A stretch of 64,000 nucleotides of DNA from the NCBI GenBank assembly GCA_963746805.1, contig CAVVCQ010000001.1:434001-498000 (forward strand), read 5' to 3'. The notes beneath the pieces were generated by a model that had not been told where the DNA came from, did no database searches, and saw nothing but the letters and a program-made list of their open reading frames with translations. This DNA comes from DATHTC01 sp963746805. GTDB lineage: Bacteria; Actinomycetota; Thermoleophilia; Gaiellales; Gaiellaceae. The translations under genes and the position numbers were made by a program. This document shows positions 53,295-64,000 of this stretch, in pieces. The stretch's first letter is position 1. Every line of letters starts with the position of its first letter.

Positions 53295-54306
53295 ACAGCG
53301 CGGCGGCGACCGACTCGAGGTCGTGGCCGCTCGCGAAGCGGTCGACGTGCGGGAGCGCCGCCCGCATCCCGCGTGCCAGCGGCTCGTAGGCGGGACTCTC
53401 CTTCAGCGGGTTGAGCCAGACGACGCGATGGGCGAGCAGGCCCAGGCGCTCCATCTGCGCCGCGAGCAGCTCCGGGTCGCCGACCTCGAGCCCGTCCGAG
53501 CAGAGCACGACGACCGCGCCGCGGACGACGTGCCCGTGCCCGTCGAGGAGCGCCTTCAGCGAGTCGCCGATCCGCGTGCCGCCGTCCCAGTCGAGCACCT
53601 CGTCGGCGGCCCGCTCGAGCGCCGCACGCGGGTCGGGGCCCGTCAGCGCGCGGGTCACCCGCGTGAGGCGCGTGCCGAAGCAGAACGCCTCCCAGCGGCG
53701 GTCGCTGCGCAAGGCCGCGTGCGCGACCGTGACGAGGGCGGTCGAGTAGGCCGTCATCGAGCGCGAGACGTCGACGACCAGCACGAGGCGCCGCGGTCGC
53801 CGACGCCGGCGGCGCCGCGCGAGGCCGACCGGGTCGCCGCCGGTCCGGAACGAGCGCCGGAGCGTGCGCCGGAGGTCGAGGGCGCCGTCGCGCGCGGACT
53901 CGCGGCGCCGCGTCCGGCGCTCGGGCACGGCGAGGCCGATCCTGGCCGCGAGCTCGGCCAGCTCGGCGAGCTCGTCCGGCTCGAGCGTCGCGAAGCTCTT
54001 GCGCCGCAGCGCCTCGTCGCGGCTCGCGCGAGCGGCGCGCCCGAGCGCGTCCGCCTCGACGCGGATGCGCGCGGTCGGGACGGGCAGCGGCTCCGCCTCG
54101 CCGAACCAGCGCGCGAAGACGGCGTCGTAAGCGGGCACGTCGCCGGGCCGGCCGAGCAGCGTGGCGCGCCCGGCCCAGTACAGGTGCTCCGGGCCGGCGA
54201 CCGAGGCGGCGCGGCAGAACTCCCGCGTCCGCCCGGTGCCGATCGCGACGCCCTCGTCGCGGAGGTCCCGCGCGAAGCCGACCAGGTGCTCGACCGGCTC
54301 AGGCAT
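53278..54306 (-). CDS. coxE: CoxE-like VWA-domain protein for CO dehydrogenase maturation
   Basis: 342 residues. The N-terminal region is of the CoxE type (LVGFARDLRDEGVAIGTGRT); the VWA domain has the MIDAS motif in VVDVSRSMTAYSTALV and CSDGLEVGDPELLA. In Oligotropha, CoxE works with CoxD to complete the Cu-S-Mo active site of CoxL. It overlaps coxD by 8 bases and stands divergent to coxMSL. Confidence 0.92.
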   Translation of the reverse strand: MPEPVEHLVGFARDLRDEGVAIGTGRTREFCRAASVAGPEHLYWAGRATLLGRPGDVPAYDAVFARWFGEAEPLPVPTARIRVEADALGRAARASRDEALRRKSFATLEPDELAELAELAARIGLAVPERRTRRRESARDGALDLRRTLRRSFRTGGDPVGLARRRRRRRPRRLVLVVDVSRSMTAYSTALVTVAHAALRSDRRWEAFCFGTRLTRVTRALTGPDPRAALERAADEVLDWDGGTRIGDSLKALLDGHGHVVRGAVVVLCSDGLEVGDPELLAAQMERLGLLAHRVVWLNPLKESPAYEPLARGMRAALPHVDRFASGHDLESVAAALSSAAP

Positions 54307-55160
54307 CCGCGAGGAGCGCCTCCGCGCGGCGAAGGTCGTCCTGGTTCTTCACCGCCCAGCCGAGGGTGGCGCGGCCGGCCTCGCCGTCGACGGAAGACGC
54401 GCCGAGCAGCCGGAGCGCGCGCGGCCCAGTCGATCGCCTCCGCGGCGCCGGGCCGCTTCACCAGGTCGGCCGCCCGCAGCCGGGCGACGGCCTCCGCCAC
54501 CGAGCGCGCCAGCTCCTCCGACACGCCGGGCGCCCGGAGCAGGATGATCTCGACCTCGCGCTCGACGTCCGGGAAGTCGATCCAGTGGTAGAGGCAGCGC
54601 CGCTTCAGCGCGTCGTGGAGCTCGCGCGTCCGGTTCGAGGTGATCACGACGGCCGGCGGCTCCGACGCCGAGATCGTGCCGATCTCCGGGATCGTCACCG
54701 CGTAGTCGGAGAGCACCTCGAGCAGGAACGCCTCGAACTCGTCGTCGGCCCGGTCGAGCTCGTCGATCAGCAGGACCGCGCCCGAGCCGGCGCGGATCGC
54801 GTGCAGGAGCGGCCGCTCGGCGAGGAAGTCCGGCCCGTACAGCTCCCGGATCCGCCGGTCCGGGTCGGCGTCCTCGGCCTGCAGGCTGCGCGCGTACAGG
54901 AGCTGACGGGCGTAGTCCCACTCGTACAGCGCCTGCGCCGCGTCGATGCCCTCGTAGCACTGCAGCCGGATCAGCGACGCGTCGAGGAGCCGCGCGAGCG
55001 TCTTCGCCACCTCGGTCTTGCCGACGCCCGCCTCGCCCTCGAGCAGGAGCGGCCGCCGCATCGCGAGCGCGAGGAAGACGGCGGTCGCGAGGCCGCGGTC
55101 GGGCAGGTAGGACGCCTCGCGGAGGGCCCGCTCGACGTCCTCGACCGATCCGAACGCCAT
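54299..55160 (-). CDS. coxD: CoxD, MoxR-type AAA+ ATPase, one frame break near 54425
   Basis: Walker A GEAGVGKTE (42-50), CYEGIDAAQALYEWDYARQL, Walker B GAVLLIDELDRADDEFEAFL and ITSNRTRELHDALKRRC. One +1 base near 54425 separates AAEAIDWA from RALRLLGASSVDGEAGRATL and the normal end. CoxD remodels apo-CoxL during insertion of sulfur and copper. A TACGAT box (55167-55172, minus strand) ends six bases before the ATG. Shares an 83-base promoter region with coxM. Confidence 0.92.
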
Positions 55161-55243
55161 GGCGACATCGTATGGAAGGTGGGCGCAGCACTCGCCCCGA
55201 GCGACCGTTATTGTCGGATCTCCCCTGGGGAAGGAGGCGTCTC
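55161..55243. promoter_or_regulatory. Divergent coxD/coxM control region
   Basis: Holds the TACGAT -10 of coxD and the coxM Shine-Dalgarno AAGGAGG (55231-55237). The AT-richer CCGTTATTGTCGG at 55207-55218 is the likely coxM -10/-35 area. I see no clear operator palindrome. Confidence 0.45.
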
Positions 55244-56131
55244 TTGTACCCGAGCAGCTTCGAGTACTTCGCGCCCGGACACGCTCGAGGAGGCCGTGCG
55301 GAATCCTCGAGCGCTTCGACGGCGAGGCGAAGGTGCTGGCCGGCGGCCAGAGCCTGATCCCGGTGCTGAAGCTCCGCAGCTTCGCGCCACCGGCCGCGCT
55401 CGTCGACATCAACCGGATCCCGGACCTCGACACGCTCACCGTCACGCGCGACGGCGGCCTCAGCATCGGCGCGCTCGTGCGTCACAAGGCCTGCGAGCGG
55501 TCCGAGCTCCTGGACGGGAAGTTCGCGACCCTCGGGGACGCGGCGCCGCAGATCTCCGACCCGATCGTGCGCAACCTCGGCACCGTCTGCGGCTCGCTCG
55601 CCCACGCCGACCCGCAGGGCGACTGGGGCTCGGCGCTGCTCGCGATGGGAGCCGAGGTGCAGGCGCGCGGCCCGGACGGCGAACGCGGTCGATCCCGCTC
55701 GACGACCTCTTCGTCGCGCCGTTCATGACCACGCTGCGAGCCGAACGAGATCGTGACCGAGGTCCGCGTGCCCGACTCCGGGGCGGCGCGCCGGCGGGAC
55801 CTACCTCAAGCTGGAGCGGAAGGTCGGCGACTACGCGACGGTCGGCGTCGCGGTGCACGTGTCGTTCGCGGACGACGACACCGTCGAGCGTGCCGGGATC
55901 GCGCTCACCGGCGTCGGCCCGACGAACCTTCGCGCCCGCCGCGCCGAGGACGCGCTGCAGGGGCGCGCGCTCGACGACGAGGCGATCGGCGAGGCGGCGC
56001 GGCTCGCGGCCGAGCACGCGGAGCCGTTCGACGACATCCGCGGCAGCGTCGAGTACAAGCGGAACATGGTGCGGGTCTACACCGAGCGCGGGCTCCGCAA
56101 CGTGCGCGACCAGGAAGGAGGCTCGCAGTGA
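55244..56131 (+). CDS. coxM: CO dehydrogenase medium (FAD) subunit, form I, several frame breaks
   Basis: TTG start 55244 follows AAGGAGG by six bases. Read through indels near 55269, 55289, 55685, 55738 and 55793 it gives a normal CoxM: SSFEYFAPDTLEEAVRILER, the FAD loops VLAGGQSLIPVLKLR and IRNLGTVCGSLAHADPQGDW (VRNLGTVCGSLAHADP), then IPLDDLFVAPFMTT. It passes electrons from the iron-sulfur subunit to the acceptor via FAD. It is first in the form I order M-S-L and overlaps coxS (GTGA). Confidence 0.9.
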
Positions 56132-56638
56132 GCCAGGCTGCGGAGGTGGAGCGCAGGACGACGCACCCGATCACGGTCACCGTCAACGGGACACCGCGGT
56201 CGGCCGAGGTGGAGCCGCGGCTCCTGCTCGTGCACTTCCTGCGCGAGACGCTGTCGCTGACGGGGACGCACATCGGCTGCGACACCACGAGCTGCGGCGC
56301 GTGCACCGTCCTCGTCGACGGCACGCCCGTGAAGTCCTGCACGTACCTCGCCGTTCAGGCCGACGGCCGCGACGGTGACGACCGTCGAGGGCCTCGGCGA
56401 CGCCCGGCACCTTGCACGCGCTCCAGGAGGGCTTCAAGGAGGAGCACGGGCTGCAGTGCGGGTTCTGCACGCCGGGGATGATGCTGACGGCCTCGGCGCT
56501 CCTCGCGGAGAACCCCGACCCGAGCGCCGAGGAGATCCGCTGGGCGCTCTCCGGGAACATCTGCCGCTGCACCGGCTACCAGAACATCGTCAAGGCCGTG
56601 CAGTGGGCGGCGCGCAAGCAGGCCGAGGGAGGCGCCTG

Positions 56639-56639
<1 letters not shown>
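56128..56639 (+). CDS. coxS: CO dehydrogenase small (2Fe-2S) subunit, form I, two frame breaks
   Basis: GTG start at 56128. The plant-type cluster site is CDTTSCGACTVLVDG and the second cluster site CGFCTPGMML ... ICRCTGYQN. Two +1 indels near 56373 and 56404 interrupt the middle (DGRDVTTVEGL, then LHALQEGFKEEHG). The subunit relays electrons from the Mo centre to FAD. The stop overlaps the coxL start (TGATG). Confidence 0.92.
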
Positions 56640-58999
<2,360 letters not shown>

Positions 59000-59003
<4 letters not shown>

Positions 59004-59897
59004 CCGCGTCCGACGTCCTGGTGCGAGCGGCCGAGCTGGCCGGCGAGGGCCGCCCGTTCGTGCTCGCCACCGTCGTCGCCGTCGCGCCGGCCGGCCTCGA
59101 CGCGGCGCGGCGACCGCGCGCTCGTCACCGCGGGACGGCGCGCTCGCAGGGCTGGATCGGCGGCGCCTGCTCGGAGCCGATCGTCGTCCGCGAGGCCGCT
59201 GCGCGCGCTCGCCGACGGCGAGCCGCGGCTGCTGCGGATCGGCCCGCCCGGGGCAGCGGGGCGACGCGCCGGACGACGTGGTCGTCGCCGAGAGCACGTG
59301 CGCGTCCGAGGGCACCGTCGACGTCCTCGTCGAGCCGCAGCTGCCGGCGCCGCTGCTCGCCGTGCTCGGAGACGGCCCGGCGGCACGGACGCTCGCCGAG
59401 CTGGCGGGGACGATCGGCTGGCGCGTCGCGCGCGAGCTGCGCGACGGACGCCGACGCGGTCGTCGTCGCGACGATGGGCCACGGCGACGAGGACGCGCTC
59501 GCCGACGGGGCTCGCCGGGCGGCGCGGGCTACGTCGGCCTCGTCGCGAGCGCCCGCCGCGCCGCGACAGTGCTCGACGAGCTCCGCGCGCCGCGGCCTCG
59601 ACGAGGAGGCGCTGGCCCGCGTGCGCAGCCCCGCCGGCCTCGACCTCGGCCCGTCGACCCAGCCGGAGATCGCCGTCGCGATCCTCGCCGAGCTCGTCGC
59701 GTGGCGGCATCTCGCGCTCCGCGACCGAGGCGACCGCCGTGGCCGAGGCCGTCGACCCGGTCTGCGGGATGACGGTCGTGCTCGGCGACGCGGCCGAGAC
59801 GGCCGTCCACGACGGCGTCGTCTACGGGTTCTGCAGCGCTCACTGCCGGCATCGCTTCGAGAGCGACCCCGCCGGCTTCGTTTCTGCGTCCATCTGA
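59000..59897 (+). CDS. XdhC/CoxI-like maturation protein with C-terminal YHS domain, about ten frame breaks
   Basis: GTG start overlaps the coxL stop (GTGA). Corrected reading: FVLATVVAVARPASTRRGDR, GWIGGACSEPIVVREALRAL, ESTCASEGTVDVLVEPQLPA and a Rossmann-like end (LVASARRAATVLDELRARGL), which is the XdhC family that inserts or sulfurates the molybdenum cofactor. Fused at the end is a YHS domain, VDPVCGMTVVLGDAAETAVH and FCSAHCRHRFESDPAGF, a Cys-rich module often tied to metal handling; here it might deliver copper. The copper idea is inference. Confidence 0.85.
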
Positions 59898-59910
59898 CAG
59901 AGGAGGTCGC

Positions 59911-60376
59911 ATGACCGCATTGCGGTCACCGTCAACGGCGTCAGCCGGGAGGCGGAGGTCGAGCCGCGCCGGCTCCTCGCTGACTTCCTGCGCGAGGACC
60001 TCGGCCTCACCGGCACCAACATCGGCTGCGACACGTCGCAGTGCGGCGCGTGCGTCGTGCACGTCGACGGCACCTCGGTCAAGTCGTGCACCGTCTTCGC
60101 CGTGCAGGCCGACGGGCGCGAGGTCACGACGATCGAGGGCATCGCCTCCAACGGCGTCGCTCCACGCCGTCCAGGAGGCGTTCCGCGAGCACCACGGCCT
60201 CCAGTGCGGCTTCTGCACGCCCGGGATGATCATGGCGGCGATCGACCTGATCGAGTCGGGCGAGGAGCTGAGCGACGAGGCGATCCGGCGCGGCATCGAG
60301 GGCAACCTCTGCCGCTGCACCGGCTACGAGAACATCGTCCGCGCCGTCCGGGCCGCGTCGCGGAAGCGAGGTGACG
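59911..60376 (+). CDS. Small (2Fe-2S) subunit of a form II CODH-like hydroxylase, frame breaks
   Basis: ATG 59911. Corrected: IAVTVNGVSREAEVEPRRLL, cluster site CDTSQCGACVVHVDG, second site CGFCTPGMIM ... LCRCTGYEN. Breaks near 59918 and 60160. Near 60372 the stop is lost by one missing base, which joins this frame to the large subunit, so the end given is approximate. First gene of an S-L-M set, the usual form II order. Confidence 0.88.
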
Positions 60377-60378
60377 GC

Positions 60379-62767
60379 ATGACGGTCACCGAGACACCGA
60401 CCACGAGCCTCATCGGCGCGCCCGTCAGGCGCGTCGAGGACGCGCGCCTCATCACCGGCGCCGGCGAAGTTCCTCGACGACATCCGGATCCCGGGGATGG
60501 TGCACGCCGCGATCTACCGATCGCCGTACGCGCACGCCCGCATCAAGGGCATCGACACCTCGGCGGCCGAGCAGTCGCCCGGCGTCGTCGCGGTCTACAC
60601 CGGCAAGGACTTCGAGGACCTACCCGCGCTGCCGTGCGCCTGGCAGGCCGGCGGGATCGACAACTTCGTCAACACGCCCCGGCCGCTCGAGATCGACCGC
60701 GTCATGCACACCGGCGCCGGCGTCGCCGTCGTCGTCGCGGAGTCGCGCTACGCGGCGGAGGACGCGCTCGGGCTGATCGAGGTCGACTGGGAGCCGCTCG
60801 ACACGATCGTCGACCTCGAGGCGGCGGTCGCGGACGGCGCGCCGCAGCTCCACGAGAACGCGCCCGGGAACATCGTCATGGACTGGGAGTGCGGCGACCG
60901 GGAGGCGACCGAGGCGGCGCTCGCGGAGTCCGAGGTCGTCGTCCGGCAGCGGCTCGTCAACCAGCGGCTGATCGGGACGCCGCTGGAGACCGCGCGGAGC
61001 CGCGGCGACCTACGAGCCGGCGACCGGCGAGTACACGGTCTGGCTGACCTCGCAGACGCCGCACATCATGCGGCTGCTGATGACCGCGTTCGTCTTCGGG
61101 ATCCCCGAGACGAAGATGCGCGTGATCGCGCCGCAGGTCGGCGGCGGCGTTCGGCACGAAGATCGACCTCTACCACGAGTACGTGCTGATGCCCGGCGCT
61201 CGCGGCGAAGCTCGGCCGGCCGGTCAAGTGGATCGAGACCCGTCGCGAGAACTACGTGGCGACGACGCACGGCCGTGACCACGTCAGCCACATCGAGGTC
61301 GGCGCCAAGCGCGACGGCACGATCACGGCGCTGCAAGGTCAAGACGCTGCGCGAACCTCGGCGGGATCCTGTCGACGATCGCGCCAGGCATCCCGACGAC
61401 GCTCTACGGCCGCATGCTCTCCGGCGCGTACCGCATCCCGGCGATCCACTGCCAGGTGCTCGGCGTCTACACGAACACCGGGATGGTCGACGCCTACCGC
61501 GGCGCCGGCCGGCCCGAGGCGACGTACGTGATCGAGCGGGCAATCGACCTGCTCGCGCGCGAGCTCGACCTCGACCCGGTCGAGGTCCGCCGCCGGAACT
61601 TCATCCCGCCCGACGCGTTCCCGTACGACCCGGTCGGGATCCTCAAGGGGCTCGAGTACGACTCCGGCGACTACGAGAAGACGCTCGGCCGCGCGCTCGA
61701 GCTCGTCGACTACGAGGCCTTCCGCGCCGAGCAGGACGAGGCACGGAAGGCGGGCCGCTACCTCGGGATCGGCTTCTCGACGTACGTCGAGATCTGCGGC
61801 GTCGCGCCGTCGAAGTGGATCGGCACGTTGGGCGAGGGCTGGGGCGCGAGCATGTGGGAGAGCGCCAACGTCCGCGTCCACCTGACCGGCAAGGTCGTCG
61901 TCACGATCGGGACGCAGTCGCACGGGCAGGGGCACGAGACGACCGTCTCGCAGATCGTGGCCGTCGGAGCTCGGGATCCCGATCGAGGACGTCACGGTCG
62001 AGCACAGCGACACGCTCGGGACGCCGTTCGGCTACGGCACCTACGGGAGCCGCAGCGCGGCCGTGGGCGGTGTCGCCGTCTACAAGAGCCTGCAGCAGAT
62101 CAAGGCGAAGGCGAGCCGCATCGGCGCGCACATGCTCGAGGCGAGCCCCGACGACGTCGAGTTCGTCGACGGCAAGGTGTCCGTCAAGGGCGCGCCGGAC
62201 CGGGCCAAGACGATCCAGGAGATCGCCGGAGCCGCCGCGCTCGCGTACGACCTCCCGGAGGGCGAGCAGCCGTTCCTCGACGACCTCACCTACTACGACC
62301 CGCCGGCCTGCACGTTCCCGTTCGGCACGCACATCGCGATCGTGGAGGTGGACGCCGAGACGGGCGAGATCGACCTCCGGCGCTACGTCGCGGTCGACGA
62401 CATGGGGCGGGTGATCAACCCGATGATCGTCGACGGGCAGGTGCACGGCGGCATCGCCCAGGGCGTGGCGCAGGCGCTCTGGGAGCACGGCGTCTACGAC
62501 GCGCAGGGGCAGCTGCTCACGTCGAGCCTGATGGAGTACGCGATCCCGAAGGCCGAGTTCCTCCCGACGCTCGAGGTCGAGCGGACGGAGACGCTGACCG
62601 ACGTCAACCCGCTCGGCGTCAAGGGAGCGGGGGAGACGGGGACGATCGCCTCGACCCCGGCGGTCGTGAACGCGGTGGTCGACGCGCTCGCCCCGCTCGG
62701 GATCACCCATGTCGACATGCCGCTCACGCCGGAGCGCGTGTGGCAGGCGATGCAGCAGGCGCGCTGA
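60379..62767 (+). CDS. Large (molybdenum) subunit of a form II CODH-like hydroxylase, about seven frame breaks
   Basis: ATG 60379. Loop AYRGAGR (61492-61512) in place of AYRCSFR marks the form II/xanthine-oxidase-like class, lacking the copper-binding Cys. Blocks: APVRRVEDARLITGAGEFLD, VGGGFGTKIDLYHEYV, IGTQSHGQGHETTVSQI, VDDMGRVINPMIVDGQ and GVKGAGETGTIAS. Breaks near 60466, 60995, 61151, 61193, 61337, 61347 and 61966; the last 800 bases are clean. Substrate unknown; form II enzymes have been linked to CO weakly or to other aldehydes and N-heterocycles. Confidence 0.92.
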
Positions 62768-62780
62768 GGGAGGAGACCCC

Positions 62781-63647
62781 ATGTACACGATGACACCCGC
62801 GGCCTTCGACTACCACCGGCCGACGAGCGTCGACGAGGCGCTCTCCCTCCTCGCCGCGGACGAGGGGACGCGCCCGCTCGCGGGCGGGCACAGCCTCATC
62901 CCGGCGATGAAGATCCGCCTCGCGACGCCCTCGGCGCTCGTCGACCTCGGCGGCATCCCCGGGCTCGACGGCATCGAGCGTGACGGCGACGAGCTCGTGA
63001 TCGGGGCGCTCGCGACCCACGCGGCCGTGGCCTCCTCGGCCGTCGTGCACGAGGCGTGCCCGATGCTCGCCGAGGCGGCCGGGCAGATCGGCGACCGTCA
63101 GGTGCGAAACCGCGGCACGATCGGCGGCAGCATCGCGCACGCCGACCCCGGCGCCGACTACCCGACCGTGACGACGGCGCTCGGCGCGACGATCGTCACC
63201 GCGAGCAGCTCCGGTGGCCGCTCCATCCCGGCGGACGACGTCTTCATCGACGTCTTCACGACCGCGCTCGAGCCGGGCGAGCTGATCACGTCGATCCGCA
63301 TCCCCGCCACGCCGGCCGGGACGGGCGCCGCGTACGTGAAGCACGCGCACCCCGCGTCGCGGTATTCCGTCGTCGCCGTGGCCGCGGTGATCGGGATCGA
63401 CAACGGCACGTGCTCGAGCGCGCGCCTGGTCGTCGGCGGCGCCGTGCCGGCGCCGATCGTCGTCGGCATCGACGAGCTGATCGGGCAGGCGCCCTCGACC
63501 GAGGCGATCGCCGCGGCCGCCGGGCGCGTGCGTGACGCGATCGCGAGCCCGCTCGAGGACACGTACGCCTCGGGCGACTACCGCCGGCACCTCGCCGAGA
63601 TCACGGCGAGGCGCGCCATCGCGGCGGCCGTCGACCGCACCGCCTAG
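62781..63647 (+). CDS. Medium (FAD) subunit of a form II CODH-like hydroxylase
   Basis: 288 residues, intact. FAD loops PLAGGHSLIPAMKIRLA and VRNRGTIGGSIAHADPGADY, followed by TGAAYVKHAHPASRYSVVAV and a C-terminal helical domain. ATG 62781 has a good Shine-Dalgarno (GAGGGAGGAG). Last gene of the S-L-M set, followed by a strong terminator. Confidence 0.95.
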   Translation: MYTMTPAAFDYHRPTSVDEALSLLAADEGTRPLAGGHSLIPAMKIRLATPSALVDLGGIPGLDGIERDGDELVIGALATHAAVASSAVVHEACPMLAEAAGQIGDRQVRNRGTIGGSIAHADPGADYPTVTTALGATIVTASSSGGRSIPADDVFIDVFTTALEPGELITSIRIPATPAGTGAAYVKHAHPASRYSVVAVAAVIGIDNGTCSSARLVVGGAVPAPIVVGIDELIGQAPSTEAIAAAAGRVRDAIASPLEDTYASGDYRRHLAEITARRAIAAAVDRTA

Positions 63648-63657
63648 GAGGGAACCG

Positions 63658-63686
63658 GGGCCGGGCCCGTCCTGCGGGCCCGGCCC
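63658..63686 (+). terminator. Terminator of the form II operon
   Basis: A perfect 12-bp stem GGGCCGGGCCCG / CGGGCCCGGCCC with loop TCCTG, then TTCCCCC. It serves the operon end and faces the convergent dehydrogenase gene. Confidence 0.8.
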
Positions 63687-63697
63687 TTCCCCCAGGG

Positions 63698-64000
63698 CTA
63701 CGGCCGGAAGACGATCCGGGCCGGGACGCGCCCGGCCTCGACGTCCGCGATCGCCTCGTTCACGGCCTCGAGCGGCCGCACCTCGGTGATCACCTTCGTG
63801 AGCCCGGCGGCGTGGAGCTCGAAGACCTCGCGGAGGTCGACCCGCGTGCCGACGATCGAGCCGACGACGGTGATCCCGTTCAGCACCGTCTCGAAGATCG
63901 GCAGCCGCACGACGTTCTCCTTCGGCAACCCGACGAAGACGAGCGTGCCGCCGCGCCGAAGCGATGCGAAGGCCTGCTCGCACACGATCGGCGAGGCGGC
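63698..64000 (-). CDS. Zinc-type alcohol dehydrogenase, C-terminal part; gene continues past the window
   Basis: Only the last 100 or so residues are inside the window. They show the end of the Rossmann domain (ASLRRGGTLVFVGLPKENVV), SIVGTRVDLREVFELHAAG and the closing LEAVNEAIADVEAGRVPARI typical of AdhP-like medium-chain dehydrogenases. The zinc-site half lies outside. It is convergent with the form II operon, so it is not part of it. Confidence 0.85.
   Translation of the reverse strand, partial: AASPIVCEQAFASLRRGGTLVFVGLPKENVVRLPIFETVLNGITVVGSIVGTRVDLREVFELHAAGLTKVITEVRPLEAVNEAIADVEAGRVPARIVFRP

Noticed and set aside
60300..60500. A natural fusion of the form II small and large subunits
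   Set aside because: They share a frame only because a base appears to be missing near 60372; similar operons keep them separate, and indels surround the site.

Overview
This window is a GC-rich, gene-dense chromosome segment, probably from an actinobacterium. That assignment is inference from codon use, frequent GTG starts, TANNNT -10 boxes placed directly before start codons, a LexA box of the CGAAC-N4-GTTCG type, and gene content. A soil Thermoleophilia/Gaiellales-like lineage would fit, but I cannot prove it. There are no rRNA, tRNA or CRISPR loci. Most genes are housekeeping, with accessory systems at both ends.

Left edge (0-4.7 kb): a two-gene conflict/defence-type operon, made of a SIR2-like protein cut by the window edge and a 1307-residue nSTAND1 ATPase. 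The ATPase has a membrane segment, a long coiled coil and 16 WD40-type repeats. 4.7-20.4 kb: DNA repair and proteostasis (uvrB, lon, uvrA with an SOS box, a family-4 uracil-DNA glycosylase), a RAYT-type transposase with a pair of inverted REP-like repeats, and a pantothenate operon (DUF2520-panC-panB). 20.5-24.8 kb: a peptide-type ABC importer with binding protein and two ATPases but no permeases. 25.5-28.1 kb: atpD-atpC without the rest of the ATP synthase operon.

28-40 kb: a methionine-cycle stretch (metH, ahcY, mtnA), with structured non-coding DNA before metH and before mtnA. Cell-surface sugar genes (LCP protein, UDP-glucose dehydrogenase, nucleotidyltransferase, cupin) are interleaved with it. 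40-53 kb: comF, hpf, secA, prfB with its programmed +1 frameshift, ftsE-ftsX, an RNase R/II-type nuclease, a cytochrome c lipoprotein, a vanadium-haloperoxidase-like protein and smpB.

53-63.6 kb: a carbon monoxide dehydrogenase island. coxD and coxE diverge from a form I coxM-coxS-coxL operon, whose CoxL carries the form I loop AYRCSFR. It is followed by an XdhC/CoxI-like protein with a YHS tail, then a form II-type coxS-coxL-coxM set with AYRGAGR. This region holds about 35 single-base frame disruptions, almost all +1, against about eight in the rest of the window. I read these mainly as consensus errors and annotate the genes through them. The window closes inside a zinc-type alcohol dehydrogenase.
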